Position numbers and translations under genes: made by a program. Below, piece after piece: positions 27,748-35,351 of a stretch of 64,000 bases of DNA. Below the pieces are notes generated by a model. That model saw only the letters and a program-made list of their open reading frames with translations, did no database searches and was not told where the DNA came from. Origin of the DNA: Pseudomonas sp. 21 (GTDB lineage: Bacteria; Pseudomonadota; Gammaproteobacteria; Pseudomonadales; Pseudomonadaceae); assembly GCF_000955805.1 (NCBI RefSeq), contig NZ_JYOA01000001.1, forward strand, positions 313,766 through 377,765, given 5' to 3'. The stretch's first letter is position 1. The number at the start of each line of letters is the position of its first letter.

Positions 27748-28854
27748 TCAGCCGAACTTCCACCCCGCCACCGCCAGTCGCGCATCCAGCGCGGCGAGGT
27801 CGGCCTCCGCCCGCGCTGCCGGTTCCGGCATGTAGGCCAGCGGATCGGGTAGCGAGGACGGCAGGCCAAGGAAGCCTTCGGTCGCCGCGTGCAGGCAGTA
27901 CGCGCTGTACGCCGGGTTGTAGCCGCCCTCCTGCACCACCAGCAGCCGCCCATCGCACAACTCGTCGGCCAGCGCACGGGCACGGCGGGCGAGGCGGTTG
28001 AAGCCCTGCATGGTCACCAGTTGGCGGCCGTTGGGGTCGAACTGCGAGGCGTCCAGGCCGTTGGCGATGATCAGCAGGTCCGGCTTGAAGGCGCGCAGCG
28101 CCGGCTCGACGAAGCGGCTGAAGACCATCTCGTAGAGCTGGTCGCCCGAGCCCATCGGCAGCGGCAGGTTGAGGTTGCTGCCCAGCCCGGCGCCATAGCC
28201 GCGTTCGTCCACAGCGCCGGTCTGCGGGTGGCTCGGGCCCCAGGCGCCGTGGTCCATGTGCAGCGACACGGTGAACACCGAGGGATCGTCGTAGAAGCCT
28301 TCCTGCGTGCCGTTGCCGTGGTGTACGTCCCAGTCGACGATGGCGACGCGTTCCAGGCCGGCCGCCTGGGCCGCGCGTGCGGCGACCCCGGCGTGGTTGA
28401 AGAAGCAGTAGCCGTCGGCCATGGCCGGCGCGGCGTGGTGACCCGGCGGGCGCACCAGGGCCATGGCCGGATGGCCGCTGGCCAATACGCTTTCCAGCGC
28501 CGCCAGGCTGGTGCCGGCCGCGGCCAGCAACCCGGCGAGGCTGCCGGCGGACATCAGCGTGGTGCTGCTGAAACGCTTGCCGGCGGCGTCCGCCGCGAAG
28601 ATGCCGCGCAGGTAGTCGGCATCGTGGAAGCTCAGCAGATCTTCTTCGCTGGCGTGGCGGCCTTCGTGCCAGCGCAACGAGCTGGCGACCGGCCCGCGCT
28701 GGAGGATGGCACGCATGTTGAGCAGCCGGGGATTGCTCTCCGGGTGCAGCAGCTGTTCGGCCAGCAGGTCGCTGGGCGGCGCCTCGAACACGCCGGCGGC
28801 GGTGTCGTGGCGCAGCACGTCGTCGTGCCAGAAAACATCCATCGTGTGACTCAT
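27748..28854 (-). CDS. HDAC-family amidohydrolase (acetylpolyamine deacetylase-like)
   Basis: A 368-residue zinc hydrolase of the arginase/deacetylase fold. Active-site features are RPPGHHA (His139, His140), the metal ligands Asp176 and His178 in DWDVHHGNGT, and the third Asp in ANGLDASQFD. Bacterial members remove acetyl groups from acetylpolyamines or other acylated amines. The ATG at 28854 follows GAGGG; a frame 17 codons longer lacks support. It lies downstream of the M24 gene and the ABC importer genes on the same strand, so it may deacetylate the imported compound or its breakdown product. Confidence 0.85.
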   Translation of the reverse strand: MSHTMDVFWHDDVLRHDTAAGVFEAPPSDLLAEQLLHPESNPRLLNMRAILQRGPVASSLRWHEGRHASEEDLLSFHDADYLRGIFAADAAGKRFSSTTLMSAGSLAGLLAAAGTSLAALESVLASGHPAMALVRPPGHHAAPAMADGYCFFNHAGVAARAAQAAGLERVAIVDWDVHHGNGTQEGFYDDPSVFTVSLHMDHGAWGPSHPQTGAVDERGYGAGLGSNLNLPLPMGSGDQLYEMVFSRFVEPALRAFKPDLLIIANGLDASQFDPNGRQLVTMQGFNRLARRARALADELCDGRLLVVQEGGYNPAYSAYCLHAATEGFLGLPSSLPDPLAYMPEPAARAEADLAALDARLAVAGWKFG

Positions 28855-28913
28855 CAGAAGCCCTCGGTTTACTTCACTGCGCGCGCAGGCGCAGACACGC
28901 TTCAACTAAATCC

Positions 28914-29019
28914 ATACGGGTTTGCATTCAGCCGGAGAACCAGGCGGGCGGCCGAAGACAGTGCTTCCAGCACGGCGGGGCCGCCCAACGACGTTATACG
29001 GCTGAAGGCGAGCCCGTAT
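28914..29019. repeat. Nested long inverted repeat between the HDAC-like and M24 genes
   Basis: Outer arms of 21 bases (28914-28934, starting ATACGGG and ending TTCAGCCG; and 28999-29019, starting CGGCTGAA and ending CCCGTAT) match at 18 of 21 positions. Inside them GGGCGGCC (about 28946-28953) and GGCCGCCC (about 28978-28985) form a second perfect pair. The 106-base unit is a nested palindrome that reaches the M24 stop codon. It has no T-run and is unlike the REP classes. Confidence 0.75.
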
Positions 29020-30170
29020 CAGTCGATGATCGTCAGCTCGGGCGGCAGCTCCGACAGGCTCGCCGAACCCTTCTCGCCGCACAGCACGGTGTCGCCGAGC
29101 TTGATGCCGAAGCCTTCGTTGTACAAGGACAGGTTGGGCTCGATGGAGAACGACATGTTCGGCTGGAACACGTGGTCGTCGGCCTCGTCCACCATCATCG
29201 CTTCCAGCCAGGTCGGCGGGTACGCCAGGCCCAGGCTGTAGCCGATGCGGTGCACGCGGGTGCGCGAGAGGTCGATGCGGTCGAGGATCTGGTTGCACAC
29301 GCGGTTGGCCTCGCCCACCGGGGTGCCCGGCTTGGCGATCTCGATGGCGGCGTTGAAGGCCTCGGTGAGCAGGGTCGCGACTTCCTTCACGCGCGGGCTG
29401 GGTTTGCCGATCACTGCGGTGCGCATGAGGATGGCGTGGTAGCGGTTGCACACGCCGGCGTGTTCGAGGATTACCACGTCGCCATGGCTGATGGTCTGGC
29501 GGTGCGGCATGGCGTGGGTCATGGTGCTGCGGCGGCCGGTGGCGCACATCGGGCTGATCGCCGAGTACTCGCTGCCGGCGCGGCCCAGGGCGTTGGCGAC
29601 GATGCCGGCCACTTCCACCTCGGAGATGCCCGGACGCAGCGCCTCGAAGGCGGCCAGCATGCCCTGGTCGGCCATGCGCGCGGCGCTGCGCTGGTACTCG
29701 ATTTCCTCGGCGGTCTTGATCAGGCGGTTCTCGGCGACCAGGGGGCCGGCGTCCTCGAAGCGAGCCTCGGGCATGTAGCCCAGCAGCGCGTTGTACTGCG
29801 CCGGAGAGAAAGTCGAGGCGGTCATTTCCAGGCCGATGCGCGCCTGGGACAGGCCCGCCTGGGCCAGCACGTCGGCGACGATCTTCAGCGGGTCCTGCTT
29901 GGCGATGTCATAGAAGATCGCCTCGTTGATGCACGACAGCTCCCAGGTGCAGGGCTCTTCGCTGGTGCGGGTGAGGAACACCGGCTCGGCCAGCTTCGGC
30001 GAGATGATCAGCGCCTGGTACCAGAGGAAGCCCAGGCTGTCGAAGCCGCTCAGGTAGTTGATGTTGTCCGGGTAGTTGACCACCAGGGCGTCCAGGCCAC
30101 GGTCGGCCATGCGGCGTTTGACGGCTTCGACGCGTTGACGGTAGGTGCGAGCGGGGAAAGCAGTAAGCAT
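29019..30170 (-). CDS. M24-family hydrolase, ectoine-hydrolase/creatinase-like, metal ligands altered
   Basis: A 383-residue pita-bread fold protein: N-terminal domain to about residue 150 (LVVNYPDNINYLSGFDS), catalytic domain after that. Of the five metal ligands of true aminopeptidases, the first Asp is Glu236 (VVILEHAGV), the second is Ile247 (RYHAILMRT) and the last Glu is Gly359 (IKLGDTVL); His308 and Glu344 (FSIEPN) remain. RIGYSLGLAYPP is what I recall from ectoine hydrolases. So it is probably a non-metal C-N hydrolase of the creatinase/DoeA kind and not a peptidase. ATG 30170 follows GAGGAGG. It lies next to an ABC importer for a cationic compound. Confidence 0.8.
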   Translation of the reverse strand: MLTAFPARTYRQRVEAVKRRMADRGLDALVVNYPDNINYLSGFDSLGFLWYQALIISPKLAEPVFLTRTSEEPCTWELSCINEAIFYDIAKQDPLKIVADVLAQAGLSQARIGLEMTASTFSPAQYNALLGYMPEARFEDAGPLVAENRLIKTAEEIEYQRSAARMADQGMLAAFEALRPGISEVEVAGIVANALGRAGSEYSAISPMCATGRRSTMTHAMPHRQTISHGDVVILEHAGVCNRYHAILMRTAVIGKPSPRVKEVATLLTEAFNAAIEIAKPGTPVGEANRVCNQILDRIDLSRTRVHRIGYSLGLAYPPTWLEAMMVDEADDHVFQPNMSFSIEPNLSLYNEGFGIKLGDTVLCGEKGSASLSELPPELTIID

Positions 30171-30260
30171 GGGGACTCCCTCCTCAGGGACAAGGTGCAA
30201 GCGACACAGGTGTTGTTGTTTGGGGCCGCCATCGGGCGGCCGTATGCGGGGTTGAAACCG

Positions 30261-31103
30261 TCAGCTGGGTGGTTGCTGTCGCGCCAGGTACAGGCGCACC
30301 AGCATCACCACCAGGGTGAGGACGATCATCAGGGTGGACACGGCGGCAATCGCCGGGTCGAGGTTGTAGCGCAGGCCGTCCCAGATGCGCTTGGGCAGCG
30401 TCACCACGTTCAGGCCGCTGGTGAACAGGGTCACCACCACCTCTTCCCAGCTCATCACGAAGCCCATGAAGAAGCTGCCGAGCACGCCGCCGCGCACATT
30501 GGGCAGCAGCACGTTCCACAGCGTCGGCCAGAGCCCGGCACCGAGGGAGCGCGAGGCCTTGTACAGGCTCTGGTCGAGCCGCGCGTAGGCCACCAGCAGG
30601 GCGATCACCGAGTACGGCAGCGCCATCAGCAGGTGGCCGAAACCGACGCCCAGCAGGCTGTCGAGCACGCCCAGGCGCGCGTCGAGGTAGTAGATCGACA
30701 TGGCCGAGACCACCTGCGGCACGATCATCGGCAGCAGCACGATGGCGGTCAGCAGGGTGCGGTGCCGGCGCTGCAGCCAGATGCCGGTGGCGAACAGGAA
30801 GGCCAGCGCCGTGGCCAGCGCGCCGACCACGAGGGCCAGGCCCAGGCTCTGCAGAATCGACACCAGCCAGGCGCCGTCGAACAGCGTCGCATAGTGGCGC
30901 AGCGACCAGCCGCCGTCCGGGAAGGCCAGGTAGCGCTGGTTGCCGAACGACAGCGGGACGATCACCAGGATCGGCAGCAGCAGGAACAGCGCGGACAGCG
31001 CCAGGGCGGCCCAGGACAGCCAGCGGCCGACCTGCGGGCGTGGCAGTTGCGGCTTTTTCACGCCCTTGGGCATGGCGGAGAGATAGGTTCCCTGCGGAGT
31101 CAC
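30261..31103 (-). CDS. ABC transporter permease, polyamine type (PotC-like)
   Basis: A 280-residue inner-membrane permease with six membrane segments and the binding-protein-dependent permease loop (ASRSLGAGLWPTLWNVLLPNV), which contacts the ATPase. The start is a GTG at 31103 that overlaps the stop of the other permease (GTGA) with GGAGG eight bases upstream; an ATG at 31073 is a less likely alternative. It forms a heterodimer with the product of 31100-31960. Confidence 0.85.
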   Translation of the reverse strand: MTPQGTYLSAMPKGVKKPQLPRPQVGRWLSWAALALSALFLLLPILVIVPLSFGNQRYLAFPDGGWSLRHYATLFDGAWLVSILQSLGLALVVGALATALAFLFATGIWLQRRHRTLLTAIVLLPMIVPQVVSAMSIYYLDARLGVLDSLLGVGFGHLLMALPYSVIALLVAYARLDQSLYKASRSLGAGLWPTLWNVLLPNVRGGVLGSFFMGFVMSWEEVVVTLFTSGLNVVTLPKRIWDGLRYNLDPAIAAVSTLMIVLTLVVMLVRLYLARQQPPS

Positions 31104-31960
31104 AGCTCAGCCCTCCCGAGCAGGCGGCGGTAGCCGATGAGTTGTCCGAACAGCAGCGCGCAACCGACCACCAGCAGCATCAGCACGATGCTCAGCGCGG
31201 CGCCCAGGCCCCAGTTGGAGAGCTGGAACATCTGCACGTAGATGTACTCCGCGAGCATCGCCGCCTTGCCGCCGCCCAGCAGCGCCGGGGTGACGAAGCA
31301 GCCGAGGCTGAAGACGAAGACGATGGCCGATGCGGCGACCACGCCCGGCAGCGTCAGCGGGATGAAGATGTCCTTCAGCGTCTGCCAGTGGCTGGCGCCC
31401 AGGCTGCTGGATGCGCGCAGCAGGCTGTCGTCCACCTGCTTGAGCGACGACAGCAGCGGCAGCACCGCATAGGGCACCATGAAGTGCACCATGCCGATCA
31501 GCGCGCCCAGTTCGTTGCGCACCAGCGGCGGCGGCGCGTCGAACCAGCCGGTGGCCATCAGCCCCTGGCTGACCAGCCCACCGTTGCGCAGCAACACCAG
31601 CCAGGCGAAGGCGCGGATCAGCATCGACAGCCAGAACGGCAGCAGCACGAAGAGCTCGATCAATTGCCGGCCGCGCGGCGTCGCGAAACGCCAGCGGTAG
31701 GCGATCAGGTAGGCGATGGCCACGCTGATCGCGGTGGTCAGCAGGCAGATGCGCAAGGTGCGCCAGATCACTGCCTGCAGGTTGGCGTTGTCGGCGATCG
31801 CCGCGTAGTTCTGCGTGCCCCACTCCGGCAGGCTGAAGCTCCAGCCCAGCACGCCGAGGGTCGGCAGCAGGTAGCCGACGATCACCAGCAGCGGCAGAGG
31901 CAGGATCAGCAGGCCGTAGACCGGCAGCACGCCCGGTGCGAAACGTCGCATCTCAGCCAC
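31100..31960 (-). CDS. ABC transporter permease, polyamine type (PotB-like)
   Basis: A 286-residue permease with six membrane segments; the coupling loop reads ASSSLGASHWQTLKDIFIPLTLP. The N-terminal GVLPVYGLLILPLPLLVIVG is typical of PotB-like subunits. Its start lies eight bases inside the 3' end of the binding-protein gene, so translation is coupled. Confidence 0.86.
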   Translation of the reverse strand: MAEMRRFAPGVLPVYGLLILPLPLLVIVGYLLPTLGVLGWSFSLPEWGTQNYAAIADNANLQAVIWRTLRICLLTTAISVAIAYLIAYRWRFATPRGRQLIELFVLLPFWLSMLIRAFAWLVLLRNGGLVSQGLMATGWFDAPPPLVRNELGALIGMVHFMVPYAVLPLLSSLKQVDDSLLRASSSLGASHWQTLKDIFIPLTLPGVVAASAIVFVFSLGCFVTPALLGGGKAAMLAEYIYVQMFQLSNWGLGAALSIVLMLLVVGCALLFGQLIGYRRLLGRAEL

Positions 31961-33074
31961 CGATCAGCGCGAGGTAGCGCTCCAGGGTTTCACCGTAGTG
32001 TTCCGCGTGCCACTTGTTGTTCAGCGACACCTGCTTCTTCAGGTTGTCCGGCGCGGTGGGGTTGATCGCCTGCAACTGGGCGCTGAGCAGGTCGTTGGCC
32101 GCAAGATTCACCGGGCCCATGTTGTAGACCTCCATGAGCTTGGCCTGCACGTCCGGCCGCAGCGCGTAGGCGATGAACTCCATGGCGGCCTTGGCGCCGG
32201 CCGGGTTGCCCTTGGGCACCATCCACACCGAGGGCGAGACGATGCCGCCGTCGAAGCTCCAGTCGATCTTGCCGCCGGTGTCGTTCTTCACCAGCTCGGC
32301 GCGGGTGTGCCACATCTGCGCCATGCTCACTTCGCCATCGCGGATCAGCTGCTGCGACTCGGCTCCGGTGGACCAGTGGGTGGCGATGTGCGGCAGCAAC
32401 TCCTCGATCTTGCGCAGGGCGCGGTCCACGTCCAGCGGGTAGAGCTGCTCCGGCGGCACGCCGTCGGCCAGCAGCGCGCATTCGAGGTTGGCGCTCATCC
32501 ATTTGTAGAGGGTGCGTTTGCCCGGGTACTTCTTCACGTCCCAGAAGTCGGCCCAGGACTTGGGCGGGTTCTTGCCGAACTGCTCGTGGTCGTAGCCGAT
32601 CACGTAGCTGTAGGTGTAGTTGGCGAGGCCGAAATCATGCACGTCGCCGTAGCCGATCAGCGACTTGTCGACGATGCCGAAGTCGATGGGCGCGAGGAAC
32701 TTGTCCTTGCCCAGGCGGTAGGACGAATACATCTCGCCGTCGCACACGTCCCAGCGCACCGCGCCGCTGCTGACCTGGGTTTTCAGCGCGCCCTCGGTGG
32801 GGCCGCTGCCATCGATCTTCAGCGCCAGCCCGGCCACCTCGTTGAAGCCGCCGAAGCTCTTCTCGAAGGCCGGTACCGCATCGCCGCCCCAGTTGGCCAC
32901 CACCAGGTTGCCGCCGGCAGCGAAGGCGCGGCCACCGGTGCCGAACGGCAAGGCGCTGGCGGCGGCGAGCAGCAGCAGGCTGCGGTTGAAATCGCGGCGG
33001 CTGATGCCGGCGCGCTCGCCCTTCTGGGCGGCGATTTCGATGGCGTCTTCGATGAAGCCTTGGCGTTCTTTCAT
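31953..33074 (-). CDS. ABC transporter substrate-binding protein, PotD-like, Tat-exported
   Basis: A 373-residue periplasmic binding protein. The N-terminus carries a twin-arginine signal (SRRDFNRSLLLLAAASALP at residues 25-43) preceded by an unusually long n-region. The mature protein has PotD/PotF-type features: NLVVANWGGDAVPAFEKSFG, AVRWDVCDGEMYSSY, KNPPKSWADFWDVKKYPGKR and FIAYALRPDVQAKLMEVYN. It belongs to the polyamine/Fe(III)/opine-type binding proteins, so the ligand is likely a cationic or amino-acid-like compound. Tat export implies folding before transport. Confidence 0.87.
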   Translation of the reverse strand: MKERQGFIEDAIEIAAQKGERAGISRRDFNRSLLLLAAASALPFGTGGRAFAAGGNLVVANWGGDAVPAFEKSFGGFNEVAGLALKIDGSGPTEGALKTQVSSGAVRWDVCDGEMYSSYRLGKDKFLAPIDFGIVDKSLIGYGDVHDFGLANYTYSYVIGYDHEQFGKNPPKSWADFWDVKKYPGKRTLYKWMSANLECALLADGVPPEQLYPLDVDRALRKIEELLPHIATHWSTGAESQQLIRDGEVSMAQMWHTRAELVKNDTGGKIDWSFDGGIVSPSVWMVPKGNPAGAKAAMEFIAYALRPDVQAKLMEVYNMGPVNLAANDLLSAQLQAINPTAPDNLKKQVSLNNKWHAEHYGETLERYLALIGG

Positions 33075-33113
33075 TGTGATTGCTCCCCGATCGTTGTTTT
33101 CGTTATGCGAATG

Positions 33114-34193
33114 TCAGGCGGACAACAGGTGGCAGTGCTGCGGCGACCAGCTGCACCAGTAGCGCTGGCCGCTGCGCAGATCGGCCAGCAGCGGGTGCGC
33201 GACCGGCAGGCGCAGGTCGAGGCGCTCGCCCTGCTCCAGGGTCAGTTCGAGGTTGACGTGGGCACCCTGGTACGTGGCGTTGCCGACGGTGGCGCACAGG
33301 CCGTTGTCGCGGCCAGCATCCTGTAGCGGGCGCAGGTCGATATGCTCCGGGCGCACCGCCAGCCAGCTCTTGCCGCCCTGGCTCGCCTGGGCCGAATGAG
33401 CCACGCGCAGGTGCTGGCCACGGAAGTCGCAGAGCGTGGCCTCGGCTTCGCGTCGTACCACGCCAACCTCCAGCAGGTTGGTGTCGCCGAGGAAGTTGGC
33501 GACGAAGCGGCTGGCCGGGCGCTCATAGACTTCGCGCGGCGTGCCGACCTGTTCCAGGCGGCCCTTGTTGAACACGGCGATGCGGTCGGACAGCGCCAGG
33601 GCTTCTTCCTGGTCGTGGGTGACGAAGACGAAGGTGGTGCCGAAGTCCTTGTGCATGCGCGCCAGCTCGCCCTGCATTTCCTGGCGCAGGCGGCGGTCAA
33701 GGGCGGACAGCGGTTCGTCGAGCAGCAACAGCTTGGGTTTGAACACCAATGCACGGGCCAGCGCCACGCGCTGCTGCTGGCCGCCGGACAGCTGGGCGAT
33801 GCCGCGATTGCCCATACCGGCCAGGCCGACGCGCTCCAGCACCTCGGCCACCCGGCGCTCGATCTCCGCGCCCGGCACCTTGCGGATGCGCAGCGGGTAG
33901 GCGACGTTCTGCGCCACGCTCATGTGCGGGAACAGCGCGTAGCCCTGGAACACCACGCCGAAATCGCGCTGGTCCGGCGACAGCTGGGTGATGTCGCGGC
34001 CGTCCATCTCGATATGCCCTTCGCTGGGCTCGACGAAGCCGGCGAGCATCATCAGCGTGGTGCTCTTGCCCGAGCCCGATGGGCCGAGCAGCGTGAGGAA
34101 TTCGCCCTGGCGAATGCTCAGGCTGAGGTCGCTCAGGACCTGCAGGTTGCCGTAGCGCTTGCCCAGGCCGAGCAAGTCGACGAAATGCTGCAT
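33114..34193 (-). CDS. ABC transporter ATP-binding protein, PotA-like
   Basis: A 359-residue ATPase: Walker A GPSGSGKST, signature LSGGQQQR, Walker B LLLLDEPLSALD and the switch His in VTHDQEEAL, followed by a C-terminal TOBE domain (LAVRPEHIDLRPL). It energises import by the two downstream permeases. ATG 34193 follows TGGAGA; the frame is open for 28 more codons into the regulatory region. First gene of the operon ATPase, binding protein, two permeases, M24, HDAC-like. Confidence 0.92.
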   Translation of the reverse strand: MQHFVDLLGLGKRYGNLQVLSDLSLSIRQGEFLTLLGPSGSGKSTTLMMLAGFVEPSEGHIEMDGRDITQLSPDQRDFGVVFQGYALFPHMSVAQNVAYPLRIRKVPGAEIERRVAEVLERVGLAGMGNRGIAQLSGGQQQRVALARALVFKPKLLLLDEPLSALDRRLRQEMQGELARMHKDFGTTFVFVTHDQEEALALSDRIAVFNKGRLEQVGTPREVYERPASRFVANFLGDTNLLEVGVVRREAEATLCDFRGQHLRVAHSAQASQGGKSWLAVRPEHIDLRPLQDAGRDNGLCATVGNATYQGAHVNLELTLEQGERLDLRLPVAHPLLADLRSGQRYWCSWSPQHCHLLSA

Positions 34194-34276
34194 GGCGGGT
34201 CTCCAGCCGTTTTTCTTGTTGATCGGTGTTGGCTTGGTGCTTTTTTTTGTATTGGCTTGAGGCCATCTTCTGTGCA

Positions 34277-34328
34277 AATTTAACTAACGACAATTCAATA
34301 GATTTCCGCCTGAATCGTTAGTCAAATT
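34277..34328. promoter_or_regulatory. Large inverted repeat in the divergent promoter region (probable LysR operator)
   Basis: AATTTAACTAACGA (34277-34290) and TCGTTAGTCAAATT (34315-34328) are reverse complements at 13 of 14 positions, 24 bases apart. They lie between the divergent LysR gene and ABC operon in the only AT-rich patch of the area, 18 bases before the LysR start codon. Confidence 0.72.
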
Positions 34329-34346
34329 CACACATAAAGGTCTTCC

Positions 34347-35240
34347 ATGCGTCAGAACAGTGCGTTCCGAATGCCCTCCCTCATCGCCCTGCGCGCTTTC
34401 GAGGCGCTGGTCCGCCAGGGCAGCATCAGCCGTGCGGCGCTGGAGCTGCACGTCACCCACGGGGCGGTCAGCCACCAGGTGAAGAAGCTGGAAGAAGAGC
34501 TGGGCATGGCGCTGGTGGAGCGCCAGGGCAAGGGCGTGAAACTGACCGCCGCCGGGCGCCAGCTGAGCCAGCAGATCAGCAGCGCCTTCGACCAGTTGCG
34601 CGACATCCGCCGCGCCCTGCCCAGCGAGGAACCCGCCGGCGAACTGCGCATCGCCTGTGCCCCGGCGCTGCTGGCGCGGGTGTCGTCGTTGCTGGAGAAA
34701 TTCCTGCGCAACTACCAGGAAGTCGCCCTGCACCTGCTGCCGATGAGCAGCGACCTGGGCCAGGTGGACATGGTGATTTCCTTCGGCGAGACGCACATCG
34801 AAGGCCAGCGCTTCGCCGCGCTGGGCGACATCCGCTACTTCCCGGTGTGCAGCCCGCGCCTGCTCAACACCCAGGAACACCTGCGCAAACCCCGCGACCT
34901 GGCGCGCCAGGTGCTATTGCACGAGGACGACGGCTTCGACTGGAGCCGCTACTTCCTCGCTGCCGGCGTACCCGGCCTGCAGGCGCGGCAGAACGTCTTC
35001 CTGCCTGACGCCTACCTGACCATCCGCGCCGCGCTGGCCGGCGGCGGCGTGACCATCAGCGACCATATCCTGGCCGGCGAGGAGTTGGCGGAAGGCCGGC
35101 TGGTGCGCCTGTTCGACATCGACTTCCCGGCGCCCCACCCCTACTTCCTGATCATCCCGCCCCACGGCAACCAGGCCCTGGCGCGGGAGTTCGCCGACTG
35201 GCTGCTGCACGAGCTGGAGGCGATTCCGGCGTTTGATTGA
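34347..35240 (+). CDS. LysR-family regulator of the ABC/M24/HDAC locus (GcvA-like)
   Basis: A 297-residue LysR-type regulator. The helix-turn-helix is QGSISRAALELHVTHGAVSHQVKKLEEELG and the effector domain follows from about residue 95; the first residues (MPSLIALRAFEALVR) resemble GcvA-type regulators. AAAGG stands six bases before the ATG. It is divergent from the ABC operon across the inverted repeat described separately, so it very probably controls uptake and breakdown of the transported compound. Confidence 0.88.
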   Translation: MRQNSAFRMPSLIALRAFEALVRQGSISRAALELHVTHGAVSHQVKKLEEELGMALVERQGKGVKLTAAGRQLSQQISSAFDQLRDIRRALPSEEPAGELRIACAPALLARVSSLLEKFLRNYQEVALHLLPMSSDLGQVDMVISFGETHIEGQRFAALGDIRYFPVCSPRLLNTQEHLRKPRDLARQVLLHEDDGFDWSRYFLAAGVPGLQARQNVFLPDAYLTIRAALAGGGVTISDHILAGEELAEGRLVRLFDIDFPAPHPYFLIIPPHGNQALAREFADWLLHELEAIPAFD

Positions 35241-35270
35241 AATGGGTGAGTCCTCTGCGCCATGCACCCG

Positions 35271-35338
35271 ATCGCGGACGGAGTCCGCTCCTACGCAGAT
35301 GCGAGGACCTGGGTAGGAGCGGACTCCGTCCGCGATCG
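35271..35338. repeat. Inverted pair of class A REP elements
   Basis: TCGCGGACGGAGTCCGCTCC (35272-35291) and, reversed, GTAGGAGCGGACTCCGTCCG (35313-35332) lie between the convergent LysR and RND genes. Confidence 0.92.
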
Positions 35339-35351
35339 ACTCATCGGCGGC

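Noticed and set aside
28900..29020. Integron attC site at the nested palindrome
   Set aside because: GTTATAC does not fit the GTTRRRY core, no integrase or cassette context is present, and the arm structure is different.
29019..30170. Xaa-Pro aminopeptidase
   Set aside because: Three of the five metal ligands are replaced, so a normal metallopeptidase function is unlikely.
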